Part shown: positions 1-6,707 of the stretch, piece after piece | How positions within the stretch are numbered: position 1 is the stretch's first letter | Layout: every line of letters begins with the position of its first letter | DNA from: Bacteroidota bacterium | Lineage (GTDB): Bacteria; Bacteroidota; Bacteroidia; CAMBQF01 | Direction of reading: 5' to 3' | Length of the DNA: 7,683 nt | NCBI GenBank assembly: GCA_027483285.1 | Contig: JAIXUZ010000302.1 | Span: 1 to 7,683 of the forward strand | The notes under the pieces: model-generated | Database searches by the model: none | Told to the model about the DNA's origin: nothing | Seen by the model: the letters and a program-made list of their open reading frames with translations, nothing else | Translations under genes and position numbers: made by a program

Positions 1-404
1 TAATGCCTAATGAAGTGCTTGCAGAAATAAATTACCCTGAAATATTAGTAGCCGATAGGGAGTTATTTGAAAAACTACACCTATGCCCTACTGATACTCC
101 TGTTGAGTTGTTGCCCAACTTTGTGTTTAAAAAGGTGGTTTCTGACATAAACAGGTATAATCCTGACATTGGGTTTGACATTATCTACTTTGATGCTTTT
201 GCACCTGATAAGCAACCCGAAATGTGGCTGCCCGCCTTGTTTGAAAAGCTTTACGTTGCATTGGCCGTAAATGGAATTATGGTTACCTATTGCGCCCAGG
301 GGCAGTTTAGGCGTAACCTTAAGGCTGTGGGCTTTACATTAGAAAAGCTTGCAGGCCCGCCGCCCAAGCGCGAAATGACCAGGGTTATAAAAGGATTTGC
401 ATAA
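1..404 (+). CDS. mnmD: tRNA wobble-uridine methyltransferase MnmD, 3' part (5'-truncated by window edge)
   Basis: This is the C-terminal 133 or so residues of a MnmD/MnmC1-type methyltransferase. The family uses S-adenosylmethionine to methylate the 5-aminomethyl group of (2-thio)uridine at tRNA position 34, in the cytoplasm. Counting from the ATG at base 3, residues 58-75 read FDIIYFDAFAPDKQPEMW, the signature of the DUF752/MnmC methyltransferase fold. Residues 118-127 read GPPPKREMTR, close to the family's usual GPPGKREM ending, with Pro in place of the second Gly. The stretch LAEINYPEIL near the visible start normally lies mid-protein, after the SAM-binding motifs, and the frame stays open to base 1. 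The ATG at base 3 is therefore probably internal and the true start lies upstream. The full family length is about 220-230 residues. No MnmC2 oxidase domain follows, so this is the stand-alone form. The family call is firm; the 5' end is unknown. Confidence 0.9.
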   Translation, partial: MPNEVLAEINYPEILVADRELFEKLHLCPTDTPVELLPNFVFKKVVSDINRYNPDIGFDIIYFDAFAPDKQPEMWLPALFEKLYVALAVNGIMVTYCAQGQFRRNLKAVGFTLEKLAGPPPKREMTRVIKGFA

Positions 405-426
405 TTGCAGGAAAATCTTACATTTG
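396..426 (+). promoter_or_regulatory. Bacteroidota-type promoter (TTTG-19 bp-TACATTTG)
   Basis: A -33-like TTTG at 396-399 is separated by 19 bp from TACATTTG at 419-426, an exact match to the Bacteroidota -7 consensus TAnnTTTG. The spacing suits the primary sigma factor of this phylum. Transcription would start near 431-434, leaving an untranslated leader of about 100 nt before the phosphatase ATG at 534. The -33 element lies inside the last codons of mnmD. The call rests on sequence and spacing only. Confidence 0.65.
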
Positions 427-533
427 TAGTATTGTATATGTAGCTTTTAACACCCCTTATGTGCATGATATAATTTTACCTGTTGTTATTACTATTAGAA
501 GAACAACCAAATTAGCACAAGCAAGGGTGTACT

Positions 534-1751
534 ATGAATAATACGGAACTGAAAAAGAAGAAACTGACGCACCACAAACTCGATTTACTACTCGAGATTA
601 CGCGTAATATCAATAAAAACCTTTCGGCAGAAGAGCTTTTCGGGCTTTTTGAAGACGTATTGAGCCAACAGCTAGGCTTACACAAATTTATATTGTACAT
701 ATTTAAAGAGCGCTGGGAAGCTACCATTATACATGGTGACGACGGCCTTAGCGACCATATACTACCCGGCGAAGATTTAGCGCACTTTACAGAGAATACC
801 ATTGTAAACGATAGCCACCCTACCCCTTTGCAAGGCTTTGATATTGTGGTACCTGTGTTTCATAAAACCCAACCCCTGGCCTACCTTGTACTGGGCGGAT
901 TGGAAAAAGATAAGGTGCAAAAGTACTTTGATAAGCATATCAACTTCCTTCAAACCCTTACCAACCTTATTAGCTTTGCCAATGAGAATAAGAAGCTGTA
1001 TAAGGAGAATATTAAGCAGGAAGCCATGCGCCGCGAGATGCAGCTGGCGGCTGAGTTACAAGGGATGTTGTTCCCGACCCGATTCCCCAACAACGAGAAG
1101 ATTGAGATAGATGCCATGTACAACTCTCACCACGATATTGGCGGCGACTATTACGACTTTTTTATACTGCCCGATGGTGAGATTGCCTTTTGTATTGCCG
1201 ATGTATCGGGCAAAGGCATACCTGCTGCCTTGCTAATGTCTAACTTTCAGGCTACAATCAGGGTATTGTCGGGTTTCCGTACATCGCTTAAAGAGATTGT
1301 GATAGACCTTAACAAACGGGTAATGGCCAATGCCAAAGGCGAGAAGTTTATAACCCTTTTCTTAGGCAAATACAACCACGAAAACCGCAAGCTTACCTAT
1401 ATAAACGCGGGGCATAACCCACCGGTATTGCTTAATGGCAACAGGATAGAAATGCTACAGGAAGGTTCTATTGGGCTAGGCATGTTTGAAGAACTGCCTT
1501 GGGTGCGCGAAGCAGAGGTTATTGTTGACCCTGAAAGCATTTTGGTATGCTATACCGATGGTGTTGTTGAGGCTGAAGACAATGATGGTCGCCAGTTTGG
1601 CACCCAAAACCTTAGCGAGATATTGATTGACAACCGCAACCTGAATATGAAGGAGCTTAATGCCGAGTTTCAAATGAAGTTGGAGCATTATAAGAATTCT
1701 AAAAAAGGTTTTTCTGACGATGTAGCGCTACTTAGCTGCCGTTTCCGCTAG
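534..1751 (+). CDS. GAF-domain SpoIIE-type (PP2C) serine phosphatase, RsbU-like
   Basis: This 405-residue cytoplasmic regulatory phosphatase has no signal peptide or membrane segment. Residues about 15-150 look like a GAF-type sensor domain. A charged helical linker (about 150-180) leads into a SpoIIE-class PP2C domain (about 185-403). The catalytic metal-binding motifs are intact: DIGGDYYDFF (201-210, Asp205), IADVSGKG (221-228, Asp223), AGHNPP (292-297), CYTDGV (339-344, Asp342) and FSDDVALL (393-400, Asp395/Asp396). Family members such as RsbU and SpoIIE remove phosphate from Ser/Thr of STAS-domain anti-anti-sigma proteins or similar switch proteins. Here no STAS protein, anti-sigma kinase or sigma gene lies alongside, so the substrate is unknown. 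The ATG at 534 has a modest AAGGG 6 bp upstream (524-527) and follows the promoter at 396-426. The domain architecture is secure; the signal sensed and the target are not. Confidence 0.93.
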   Translation: MNNTELKKKKLTHHKLDLLLEITRNINKNLSAEELFGLFEDVLSQQLGLHKFILYIFKERWEATIIHGDDGLSDHILPGEDLAHFTENTIVNDSHPTPLQGFDIVVPVFHKTQPLAYLVLGGLEKDKVQKYFDKHINFLQTLTNLISFANENKKLYKENIKQEAMRREMQLAAELQGMLFPTRFPNNEKIEIDAMYNSHHDIGGDYYDFFILPDGEIAFCIADVSGKGIPAALLMSNFQATIRVLSGFRTSLKEIVIDLNKRVMANAKGEKFITLFLGKYNHENRKLTYINAGHNPPVLLNGNRIEMLQEGSIGLGMFEELPWVREAEVIVDPESILVCYTDGVVEAEDNDGRQFGTQNLSEILIDNRNLNMKELNAEFQMKLEHYKNSKKGFSDDVALLSCRFR

Positions 1752-1777
1752 TTTCCAGCCAATTTCAAGTGTTGATT

Positions 1778-1798
1778 TAAGGGGCGATTAAACCCTTA
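1778..1798 (+). terminator. Possible weak stem-loop after the phosphatase gene
   Basis: TAAGGG (1778-1783) can pair with CCCTTA (1793-1798) across a 9-nt loop, beginning 26 bp after the phosphatase stop codon. The sequence that follows (TGAACTTTCTTT) is only moderately T-rich and the stem is 6 bp, so it would be a weak terminator at best. It also overlaps the region where the -33 box of the next promoter would lie. Confidence 0.25.
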
Positions 1799-1814
1799 TG
1801 AACTTTCTTTGTCC

Positions 1815-1822
1815 TATTTTTG
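1815..1822 (+). promoter_or_regulatory. TAnnTTTG -7 element upstream of the DUF4197 gene
   Basis: TATTTTTG matches the Bacteroidota -7 consensus exactly and would place the transcription start near 1827-1830, about 36 nt before the ATG at 1865. No TTG/TTTG is found at the usual distance upstream (around 1790-1797), so only half of the promoter is supported. Confidence 0.45.
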
Positions 1823-1864
1823 GCACAGCATTTGAATTACACATACTATAAGCAAAATAAAACC

Positions 1865-2590
1865 ATGAAGAGGTTAGTAATAATAGCGGCAGTTGCCATT
1901 GCTCCTTTTGGGGCAAACGCTCAAAAAATAGGTGATATTATAAATGGTGTTGTTGACGGGGTATCTAATAACAATGGCAGTGGGTTAACCAATGCCGATA
2001 TTATTGGTGGGTTGAAAGAAGCCCTAACCATAGGCTCAAACAACTCATCTAAAAAGGCTGCGGCTGTTGATGGCTTCTTCAAAAACCCTTTGATTAAGAT
2101 ACCATTTCCACCAGAGGCTAAAAAGGTAGAAACTCTGGCGAAAGAGCTAGGTATGACTACCCAGGTTAACAAGTTTGTTATGACCCTGAACCGCGCTGCC
2201 GAAACCGCAGCCAAGGATGCGGCGCCTATTTTTGTTAATGCTGTTAAAGCCCTTACTATTAATGATGGCTTGCAGATTTTAAATGGTGGCGACGATGCCG
2301 CTACCGTTTACCTGCGCGGCAAAACCGAAACTGAACTTAAGGTTAAGTTTATGCCGGTGGTTAAAAAAGCCATTGCTAAAGTGCAGCTTACCAGGTATTG
2401 GACCCCTATTGTTACCAAGTATAACAAAATACCAGGCGTTATAAAGCAAAACCCTAACCTTGAAGATTATGTAACAACTAAGGCTATTGAAGGGTTGTTT
2501 AAACTTATAGCCCAGGAAGAAACCAAGATTCGTAAAGACCCTGCTGCCCAGGTAACCAGCTTACTGCAAAAGGTATTCGGCAAGAAATAA
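1865..2590 (+). CDS. DUF4197 domain-containing exported protein
   Basis: This 241-residue protein is exported to the periplasm. Residues 1-19 form a classic Sec signal peptide: Lys-Arg, then a hydrophobic core, then AxA cleavage at GANA|Q between residues 19 and 20. There is no lipobox Cys. Residues about 40-240 match the DUF4197 pattern in order: GGLKEAL (48-54), IKIPFPPE (77-84), LNRAAETA (108-115), DAATVYL (144-150) with KTETEL following, EDYVTTKAIEGLF (200-212) and a C-terminal KIRKDP...LLQKVFG (221-239). The length is usual for the family, which has no established biochemical role. An in-frame TTG at 1820 would add 15 polar residues ahead of the signal peptide and overlaps the -7 element, so I chose the ATG at 1865. 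The gene appears monocistronic, ending just before two hairpins and facing lepB. Confidence 0.92.
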   Translation: MKRLVIIAAVAIAPFGANAQKIGDIINGVVDGVSNNNGSGLTNADIIGGLKEALTIGSNNSSKKAAAVDGFFKNPLIKIPFPPEAKKVETLAKELGMTTQVNKFVMTLNRAAETAAKDAAPIFVNAVKALTINDGLQILNGGDDAATVYLRGKTETELKVKFMPVVKKAIAKVQLTRYWTPIVTKYNKIPGVIKQNPNLEDYVTTKAIEGLFKLIAQEETKIRKDPAAQVTSLLQKVFGKK

Positions 2591-2629
2591 TATTAGTCTG
2601 TTTTTTAGATTAGTAATTAGTTAGGCACC

Positions 2630-2660
2630 AAGGCCTCCGGTAGTATTATCGGGGGCTTTG
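2630..2660 (+). terminator. Probable intrinsic terminator of the DUF4197 gene
   Basis: AAGGCCTCCG (2630-2639) pairs with CGGGGGCTTT (2650-2659) over a 10-bp stem that includes two G-U pairs, with a 10-nt loop. It starts 39 bp after the DUF4197 stop. The T-tract after the stem is short (TTT then GATG), so it may act as a partial terminator or 3'-end stabiliser, backed up by the stronger hairpin at 2680-2708. Confidence 0.5.
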
Positions 2661-2679
2661 ATGTGTTTATAGGGTAATA

Positions 2680-2708
2680 AAAAAATCCCGCTGCGAGCGG
2701 GATTTTTT
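2680..2708. terminator. Bidirectional intrinsic terminator between convergent genes
   Basis: Twelve contiguous Watson-Crick pairs join 2680-2691 (AAAAAATCCCGC) with 2697-2708 (GCGGGATTTTTT). The loop is 3-5 nt, because T2692 and A2696 can also pair. Read from either strand the GC core is preceded by an A-tract and followed by six T's, the form of a two-way rho-independent terminator. It sits 90 bp after the DUF4197 stop on + and 24 bp after the lepB stop on -. Confidence 0.92.
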
Positions 2709-2731
2709 CAATCTATATATTTCAATCGCAA

Positions 2732-4336
2732 TTACTTCCTTAGTTTAATAAAATCTAGCTTGCCGTTTTTGTATAGGCTATTCAGCGCTGTTATCAAGGC
2801 TATCAGTATTAAGAAGTGAATACCGTATGAACGGGTTATACCATTCTCTTTGCCAACAAATGATATCAGGCGCTCCCAGCGGATGTTCATAGGGAAGGTA
2901 CCATCAGGGTCCATAGACATCCACACCATAACCGGCTTGCCTACAATATGGTCGTTAGGCACAAAGCCCCAAAAGCGTGAATCTGCCGAACCATGGCGGT
3001 TATCACCCAGCATAAAGAAATAGTCCTGCTTAAAGGTATATGTTGTAGCTGGCTGTCCGTTAATAAACACCTTTCCATCCTTTTGCTCCAAAGTATTATG
3101 CTCGTATGCTGTGATGCAACGCCCATACATGCCTATATTCATTTTATCAAGGGTGATGGTTTCTCCCTCTTTGGGTATGTGTATAGGTCCAAAGTTCTGT
3201 ACTGTCCAGTTAGCCAATGATGTATCGTTAGGTATTATAGCGGTGGGACTAAAAGCTACTTGCTTAGCAACGCCTTTTATAGTAGCTACTTTGGCATATT
3301 CCTTCATCTTGGCAAATGGTATAGGCAAACCACCACCACCTCTCCAACACCTGAAATCCTCTTTGGTTGACCCTAAGTCCTTTAAGTTGTTCATGCTCCT
3401 AAAAGACACATCATACCTCAACTGTGCATTGGCAGGGAAAGCTTGTAGTTCTCCATTTATAATAAGAGTATCGTTCTTTATTTCAAGCTTATCACCCGGT
3501 AAACCCCAGCAACGCTTTACATAGTGGTCGCGTTTATCCAAGGGCCTGTAAACTACTTTACCCCATTCTGCCTTATTAGTGTTCACCTCGCTAAAGCCAT
3601 TATCCCTAACCAACTGATAGTAAGTTTCATTAGAGTGTCTTGTGGCTACTGTATCTCCCGCAGGGAAATTAAACACCACAACATCACCCCTTTCCACATG
3701 GCCTAAGCCGGGCAGGCGAAAGTATGGCAGCGTCAACCACTCCAGGTACGATGGTGTTTCAGTACTCAATGGCATGGTGCTGTGAGTAAAAGGTATTGTC
3801 AGCGGTGTCATTGGCGACCGTGCCCCATAGCTTACCTTGCTTACAAACAAATAATCACCCACCATCAGGCTCTTTTCCATTGATGAGGTAGGTATCTGGA
3901 AAGCCTCTATAAAGAATGTACGGATAATGGTAGCAGCTATAACAGCAAATACAATAGCATCAAGCCACTGTTCTCCACTGCTAGGCTTGCGGTTGGTATC
4001 CATACCCAAAAACTTAACATGCTTATCAAAGCCCCACATAGGTAATACCACGGGGAAGGCAAACATAGCCAGGGCACGTTCGCCTGCGCTGTCTTTACCA
4101 TAGGCTTCAGCCAGGTTATACAACATCACCAAAAACAAAATGATGTTAACCCCCGGTATTATCAATATCAATATCCACCACCATGGTTTTTTAATAATTT
4201 TAAGCCATATCACAAGGTCGTATATAGGTACAAAGCTATACCAGCCCTTGTACTTGGCTTTTTCAAACAGTTTCCACAGGCCTATGTGCAGACCTATAAA
4301 AAACAAAATACCGATAGCGAGTTTAATAACAATCAT
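2732..4336 (-). CDS. lepB: Signal peptidase I with N-terminal DUF5684-type membrane domain
   Basis: This 534-residue inner-membrane Ser/Lys protease removes signal peptides from exported proteins. Residues about 1-110 form a membrane domain (hydrophobic segments about 2-20, 53-75 and 86-100) with FVPIYD and KKPWWW motifs, resembling DUF5684. A further segment (about 124-142) leads into the S26 catalytic part. Box B is PTSSMEKSLMVGD (149-161), with Ser152 the expected nucleophile. Box D is YVKRCWGLPGD (272-282), with Lys274 the expected general base. Box E is GDNRHGSADSRFWGFVP (444-460). The box D to box E interval, about 170 residues, appears longer than in E. coli LepB. A hydrophobic C-terminal segment (about 503-519) adds another membrane anchor. 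It is the last gene of the parA-parB-DUF5683-dapB-lepB run, 13 bp after dapB and followed by the terminator at 2680-2708. The ATG at 4336 has an A-rich leader and no clear Shine-Dalgarno. Confidence 0.95.
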   Translation of the reverse strand: MIVIKLAIGILFFIGLHIGLWKLFEKAKYKGWYSFVPIYDLVIWLKIIKKPWWWILILIIPGVNIILFLVMLYNLAEAYGKDSAGERALAMFAFPVVLPMWGFDKHVKFLGMDTNRKPSSGEQWLDAIVFAVIAATIIRTFFIEAFQIPTSSMEKSLMVGDYLFVSKVSYGARSPMTPLTIPFTHSTMPLSTETPSYLEWLTLPYFRLPGLGHVERGDVVVFNFPAGDTVATRHSNETYYQLVRDNGFSEVNTNKAEWGKVVYRPLDKRDHYVKRCWGLPGDKLEIKNDTLIINGELQAFPANAQLRYDVSFRSMNNLKDLGSTKEDFRCWRGGGGLPIPFAKMKEYAKVATIKGVAKQVAFSPTAIIPNDTSLANWTVQNFGPIHIPKEGETITLDKMNIGMYGRCITAYEHNTLEQKDGKVFINGQPATTYTFKQDYFFMLGDNRHGSADSRFWGFVPNDHIVGKPVMVWMSMDPDGTFPMNIRWERLISFVGKENGITRSYGIHFLILIALITALNSLYKNGKLDFIKLRK

Positions 4337-4349
4337 AGTTAAGTTTTAT

Positions 4350-5081
4350 CTATAGTTTCAATAAGTCAGCCATGGTGTAAACACCCTTTTTACCTTGTAA
4401 ATATTCGGCGGCCAGCACAGCTCCGGTTGCAAAACCTTTGCGGCTAAACGCCTCATGTGTAATCTCAATCCTATCCACCGCCGATTTGTATTCTACCGTA
4501 TGCGTACCCGGCGCCGGGTCTATCCGCAACGATTTTATAATCAAATCATCCTCCCTTGCTTCAACTCTGTTATCGCCTTCTACACTTACCCATTGCTTTT
4601 TAGCGGGGTAGCTTCCCAATAAGCCTTCGGCAATGGTAATAGCCGTTCCACTGGGGGCATCAAGCTTAGCAGTATGGTGTATCTCTGTAACTTCAACATC
4701 ATAACCTTCAGCCATTTGCATCAATTGAGCTAACCTTTTGTTCAACTCAAAAAATATGTTCACTCCCAAGCTAAAGTTCGATGCATAAAACATACCTCCG
4801 CTATGCTCTTCACAATACTTTTTAACCTCTGATAGTTCATTATACCATCCGGTACTGCCAACCACTACAGCAACGCCATTAGCAAGGCTGTCCTTTATAT
4901 TTTGCACTGCCGAGTGGGGCGATGTAAACTCTATAGCAACGTCCACCATTTTAAACTCCTTGCTTTGTAGCACTTCTTTATTGTCTACATCTACTTTAAA
5001 AAGTATAGTATGGCCGCGCTGCAAAGCTATTTGCTCTATCTCGCGCCCCATTTTACCATACCCAATTAGTGCTATGTTCAT
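4350..5081 (-). CDS. dapB: 4-hydroxy-tetrahydrodipicolinate reductase
   Basis: DapB is a cytoplasmic NAD(P)H-dependent enzyme. It reduces the product of DapA to tetrahydrodipicolinate on the route to meso-diaminopimelate and lysine, feeding peptidoglycan synthesis. The 243-residue protein has the N-terminal Rossmann motif GYGKMG (7-12). It has the nucleotide-site stretch EFTSPHSAVQN (51-61), and GSTGW (75-79). ASNFSLGVN (100-108) precedes the catalytic/substrate motif EIHHTAKLDAPSGTA (133-147), with His135/His136, Lys139 and the DAPSGTA loop all intact. The C-terminal PGTHTVEY (191-198) and HEAFSRKGFATGA (209-221) also fit. The length agrees with the short Bacteroidota form (about 240 residues, against about 270 in E. 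coli). It lies 17 bp downstream of the DUF5683 gene and 13 bp upstream of lepB, so it is probably co-transcribed with both. Confidence 0.97.
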   Translation of the reverse strand: MNIALIGYGKMGREIEQIALQRGHTILFKVDVDNKEVLQSKEFKMVDVAIEFTSPHSAVQNIKDSLANGVAVVVGSTGWYNELSEVKKYCEEHSGGMFYASNFSLGVNIFFELNKRLAQLMQMAEGYDVEVTEIHHTAKLDAPSGTAITIAEGLLGSYPAKKQWVSVEGDNRVEAREDDLIIKSLRIDPAPGTHTVEYKSAVDRIEITHEAFSRKGFATGAVLAAEYLQGKKGVYTMADLLKL

Positions 5082-5098
5082 AGGTTTTATTACAGGCT

Positions 5099-5824
5099 TT
5101 ATTTCTTAAATTTTAATGTTAGTGATAGCCCTCCGCCATAACCGGCATAGGTTGGTATGGCTGCGGGACTAATATTCAGGCTTAGGTCGGTCCCCACGTC
5201 AAAGTTAAACAGGTGGGCATCAACGTTCGCATCAATAATATTTAGCACATATACCGCACCCAGTATAATGTACGATAGGTCCCTGTTTTTCCGGTAATAC
5301 CGCTGCAACTGGTCCAGGTTGGCGCTGGAGTATTTATTTACATAAGGGTCTATCGTATTAGGATCCTCGTCTATACGGTCTTTTAGCGCCTCTCTAAAGT
5401 CTAAATAGTATTTCTGGTTAAAGCCTATAGCATACCCAACCCCGGCAAACCCTGCATACAAAATAGGCACCTTCCACCATTTATGGTTATATATCTGGCC
5501 AAGGCCAGGCAGTAACGCCGAATAAATGGTAGCCTTTTTAGGTGAATGTTTTTTGATGGTATCAGTCACTGCAGGCTTGCCACGTTTGCGCAACGTATCT
5601 TTACCAGTTACTTGCGAAGTTGTTGGGACAATAATAATGGGACTATTGTTATCTGTGGGGGTTGTGGGTGTGGTAGTAGAGCCTTTGGTATTTTTAAGCA
5701 ATTCTAAATTTGCCTTTTGGGTGCTGTCTATTTTAGCGCTATCAACCGGCATTTGAGCCTGCATTGCCAACGGCAATAGCAGCAACAGGACAATAGGCAG
5801 AAGCGCCCATTGCCCCTTAAGCAC
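5099..5824 (-). CDS. DUF5683 domain-containing envelope protein, probable GTG start
   Basis: With the GTG at 5824 the protein has 241 residues. Residues 1-23 are a Sec signal peptide (Lys4, a Leu-rich core, cleavage near AMQA|Q). A Thr/Pro/Asn-rich, probably disordered stretch follows (about 45-90). The DUF5683 domain comes next: HSPKKATIYSALLPGLGQ (93-110), a hydrophobic GxxGxGYA segment (about 118-134), a Tyr/Arg-rich region (138-182) and a second hydrophobic segment ending NIIDANVDAHLFNFDV (195-210), then a beta-like C-terminus. The exported protein is probably held in the envelope, but the family's function is not known to me. Between the parB stop and the signal peptide there is no ATG. 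The GTG lies 7 bp after that stop and gives a normal signal peptide. In-frame TTGs at 5884 and 5854 would overlap parB and lengthen the leader. The family call is firm; the start is less so. Confidence 0.85.
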   Translation of the reverse strand: MLKGQWALLPIVLLLLLPLAMQAQMPVDSAKIDSTQKANLELLKNTKGSTTTPTTPTDNNSPIIIVPTTSQVTGKDTLRKRGKPAVTDTIKKHSPKKATIYSALLPGLGQIYNHKWWKVPILYAGFAGVGYAIGFNQKYYLDFREALKDRIDEDPNTIDPYVNKYSSANLDQLQRYYRKNRDLSYIILGAVYVLNIIDANVDAHLFNFDVGTDLSLNISPAAIPTYAGYGGGLSLTLKFKK

Positions 5825-5831
5825 ACCGATT

Positions 5832-6707
5832 TTAGTTAGGCTTAATAAGCTCAAGTATGCGTTGATATTCTTTATCCGAACCAAATTTAATAACTATACT
5901 GCCTTTGCCGTTTTGCTTTTTAACGTCAACTTTGGCGCTAAAGTATTCGGCCAGGCTTTTTTGTAGTTCTTTCAGGTCTTCCGATTTAGGTTCGGCCTTA
6001 GCAGCCTTACCCTTTCCGCTATTCTTAGCCAGTTCTTCAACAGAACGTACTGTAAGCTCTTCGTTTATAATCTGCTTAAACAGGTTTAGCTGTTGGGCAA
6101 CATCATCAAGGGCTATCAAGGGTCGGGCATGACCCATGGTTATGCGCTTGTTTATCAATGCAGCCTGTATTTCAACGGGTAGTTTTAGCAAACGCAAAAA
6201 GTTGGTTACCGTAGCGCGGCCTTTACCTACCCTTTCGCTCAGTTGCTCTTGGGTAAGGTTGCATTCTTCTATCAGGCGTTGAAAGCTTAAGGCAACCTCT
6301 ACAGGGTTAAGGTCTTCGCGTTGGATGTTCTCAACAATGGCCATCTCCAATACCGTCTTATCATCGGCTATGCGCACATAGGCAGGTATTTCGGTAAGCC
6401 CTGCTATCTGCGATGCACGAAAACGCCTCTCGCCCGATATCAGCTGGTATTTATCGTAACCAAGCTTACGCACCGTTACTGGCTGTATAATGCCCAATTC
6501 TTTAATCGATTGCGATAACTCTTCTAAAGCCTCCTGCTCAAAACGGTTGCGGGGGTTAAAAGGGTTAGCCTCTATCTGCTCTATAGGTAGCAATGCAATA
6601 GAACCAGCCACCACTCCGGTAGCCGATTTGGTAGTAATATCTGTTTCAGAGTTTTGAAGCAGCGCGCTTAATCCTCTTCCTAAAGCCTGTTTCTTTGGCG
6701 TGCTCAT
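5832..6707 (-). CDS. parB: Chromosome-partitioning protein ParB
   Basis: This 291-residue DNA-binding CTPase-clamp protein loads at parS sites near the origin and works with ParA to segregate the chromosome. The N-terminus KKQALGRGLSALL (5-17) is the usual ParA-interacting segment, with Arg11 inside the GRG motif. The N-terminal CTP-binding domain contains ANPFNPR (47-53), IQPVTVR (74-80) and GERRFRA (92-98), the CTP-binding C-motif, followed by ENIQREDLNPVE (126-137). A helix-turn-helix occupies about 151-177 (LTQEQLSERVGKGRATVTNF...) with GHAR (192-195) after it. A Lys/Ala-rich linker (about 228-242) leads to a C-terminal dimerisation region (about 243-291). Its ATG overlaps the parA stop codon by one base (TAATG), indicating translational coupling. 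The stop falls 7 bp before the proposed DUF5683 start. Confidence 0.97.
   Translation of the reverse strand: MSTPKKQALGRGLSALLQNSETDITTKSATGVVAGSIALLPIEQIEANPFNPRNRFEQEALEELSQSIKELGIIQPVTVRKLGYDKYQLISGERRFRASQIAGLTEIPAYVRIADDKTVLEMAIVENIQREDLNPVEVALSFQRLIEECNLTQEQLSERVGKGRATVTNFLRLLKLPVEIQAALINKRITMGHARPLIALDDVAQQLNLFKQIINEELTVRSVEELAKNSGKGKAAKAEPKSEDLKELQKSLAEYFSAKVDVKKQNGKGSIVIKFGSDKEYQRILELIKPN

Noticed and set aside
482..507. Stem-loop GTTGTT / AACAAC in the leader of the phosphatase gene
   Set aside because: Six AT-rich pairs with a 14-nt loop are too weak to claim as a regulatory structure or riboswitch.
1820..2590. Longer DUF4197 reading from a TTG at 1820
   Set aside because: It adds 15 polar residues before an obvious signal peptide that begins at the ATG at 1865, and the TTG lies within the TAnnTTTG element.
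3111..3524. Open + strand frame of 137 codons inside lepB
   Set aside because: It lies wholly antisense to the well-supported lepB catalytic region, shows no recognisable domain and has no promoter; it is a shadow frame.
5825..5884. Longer DUF5683 reading from a TTG at 5884, overlapping parB by about 50 bp
   Set aside because: It yields an unusually long leader before the signal-peptide core, and the extra codons coincide with the conserved end of parB. The GTG at 5824 gives a normal signal peptide.
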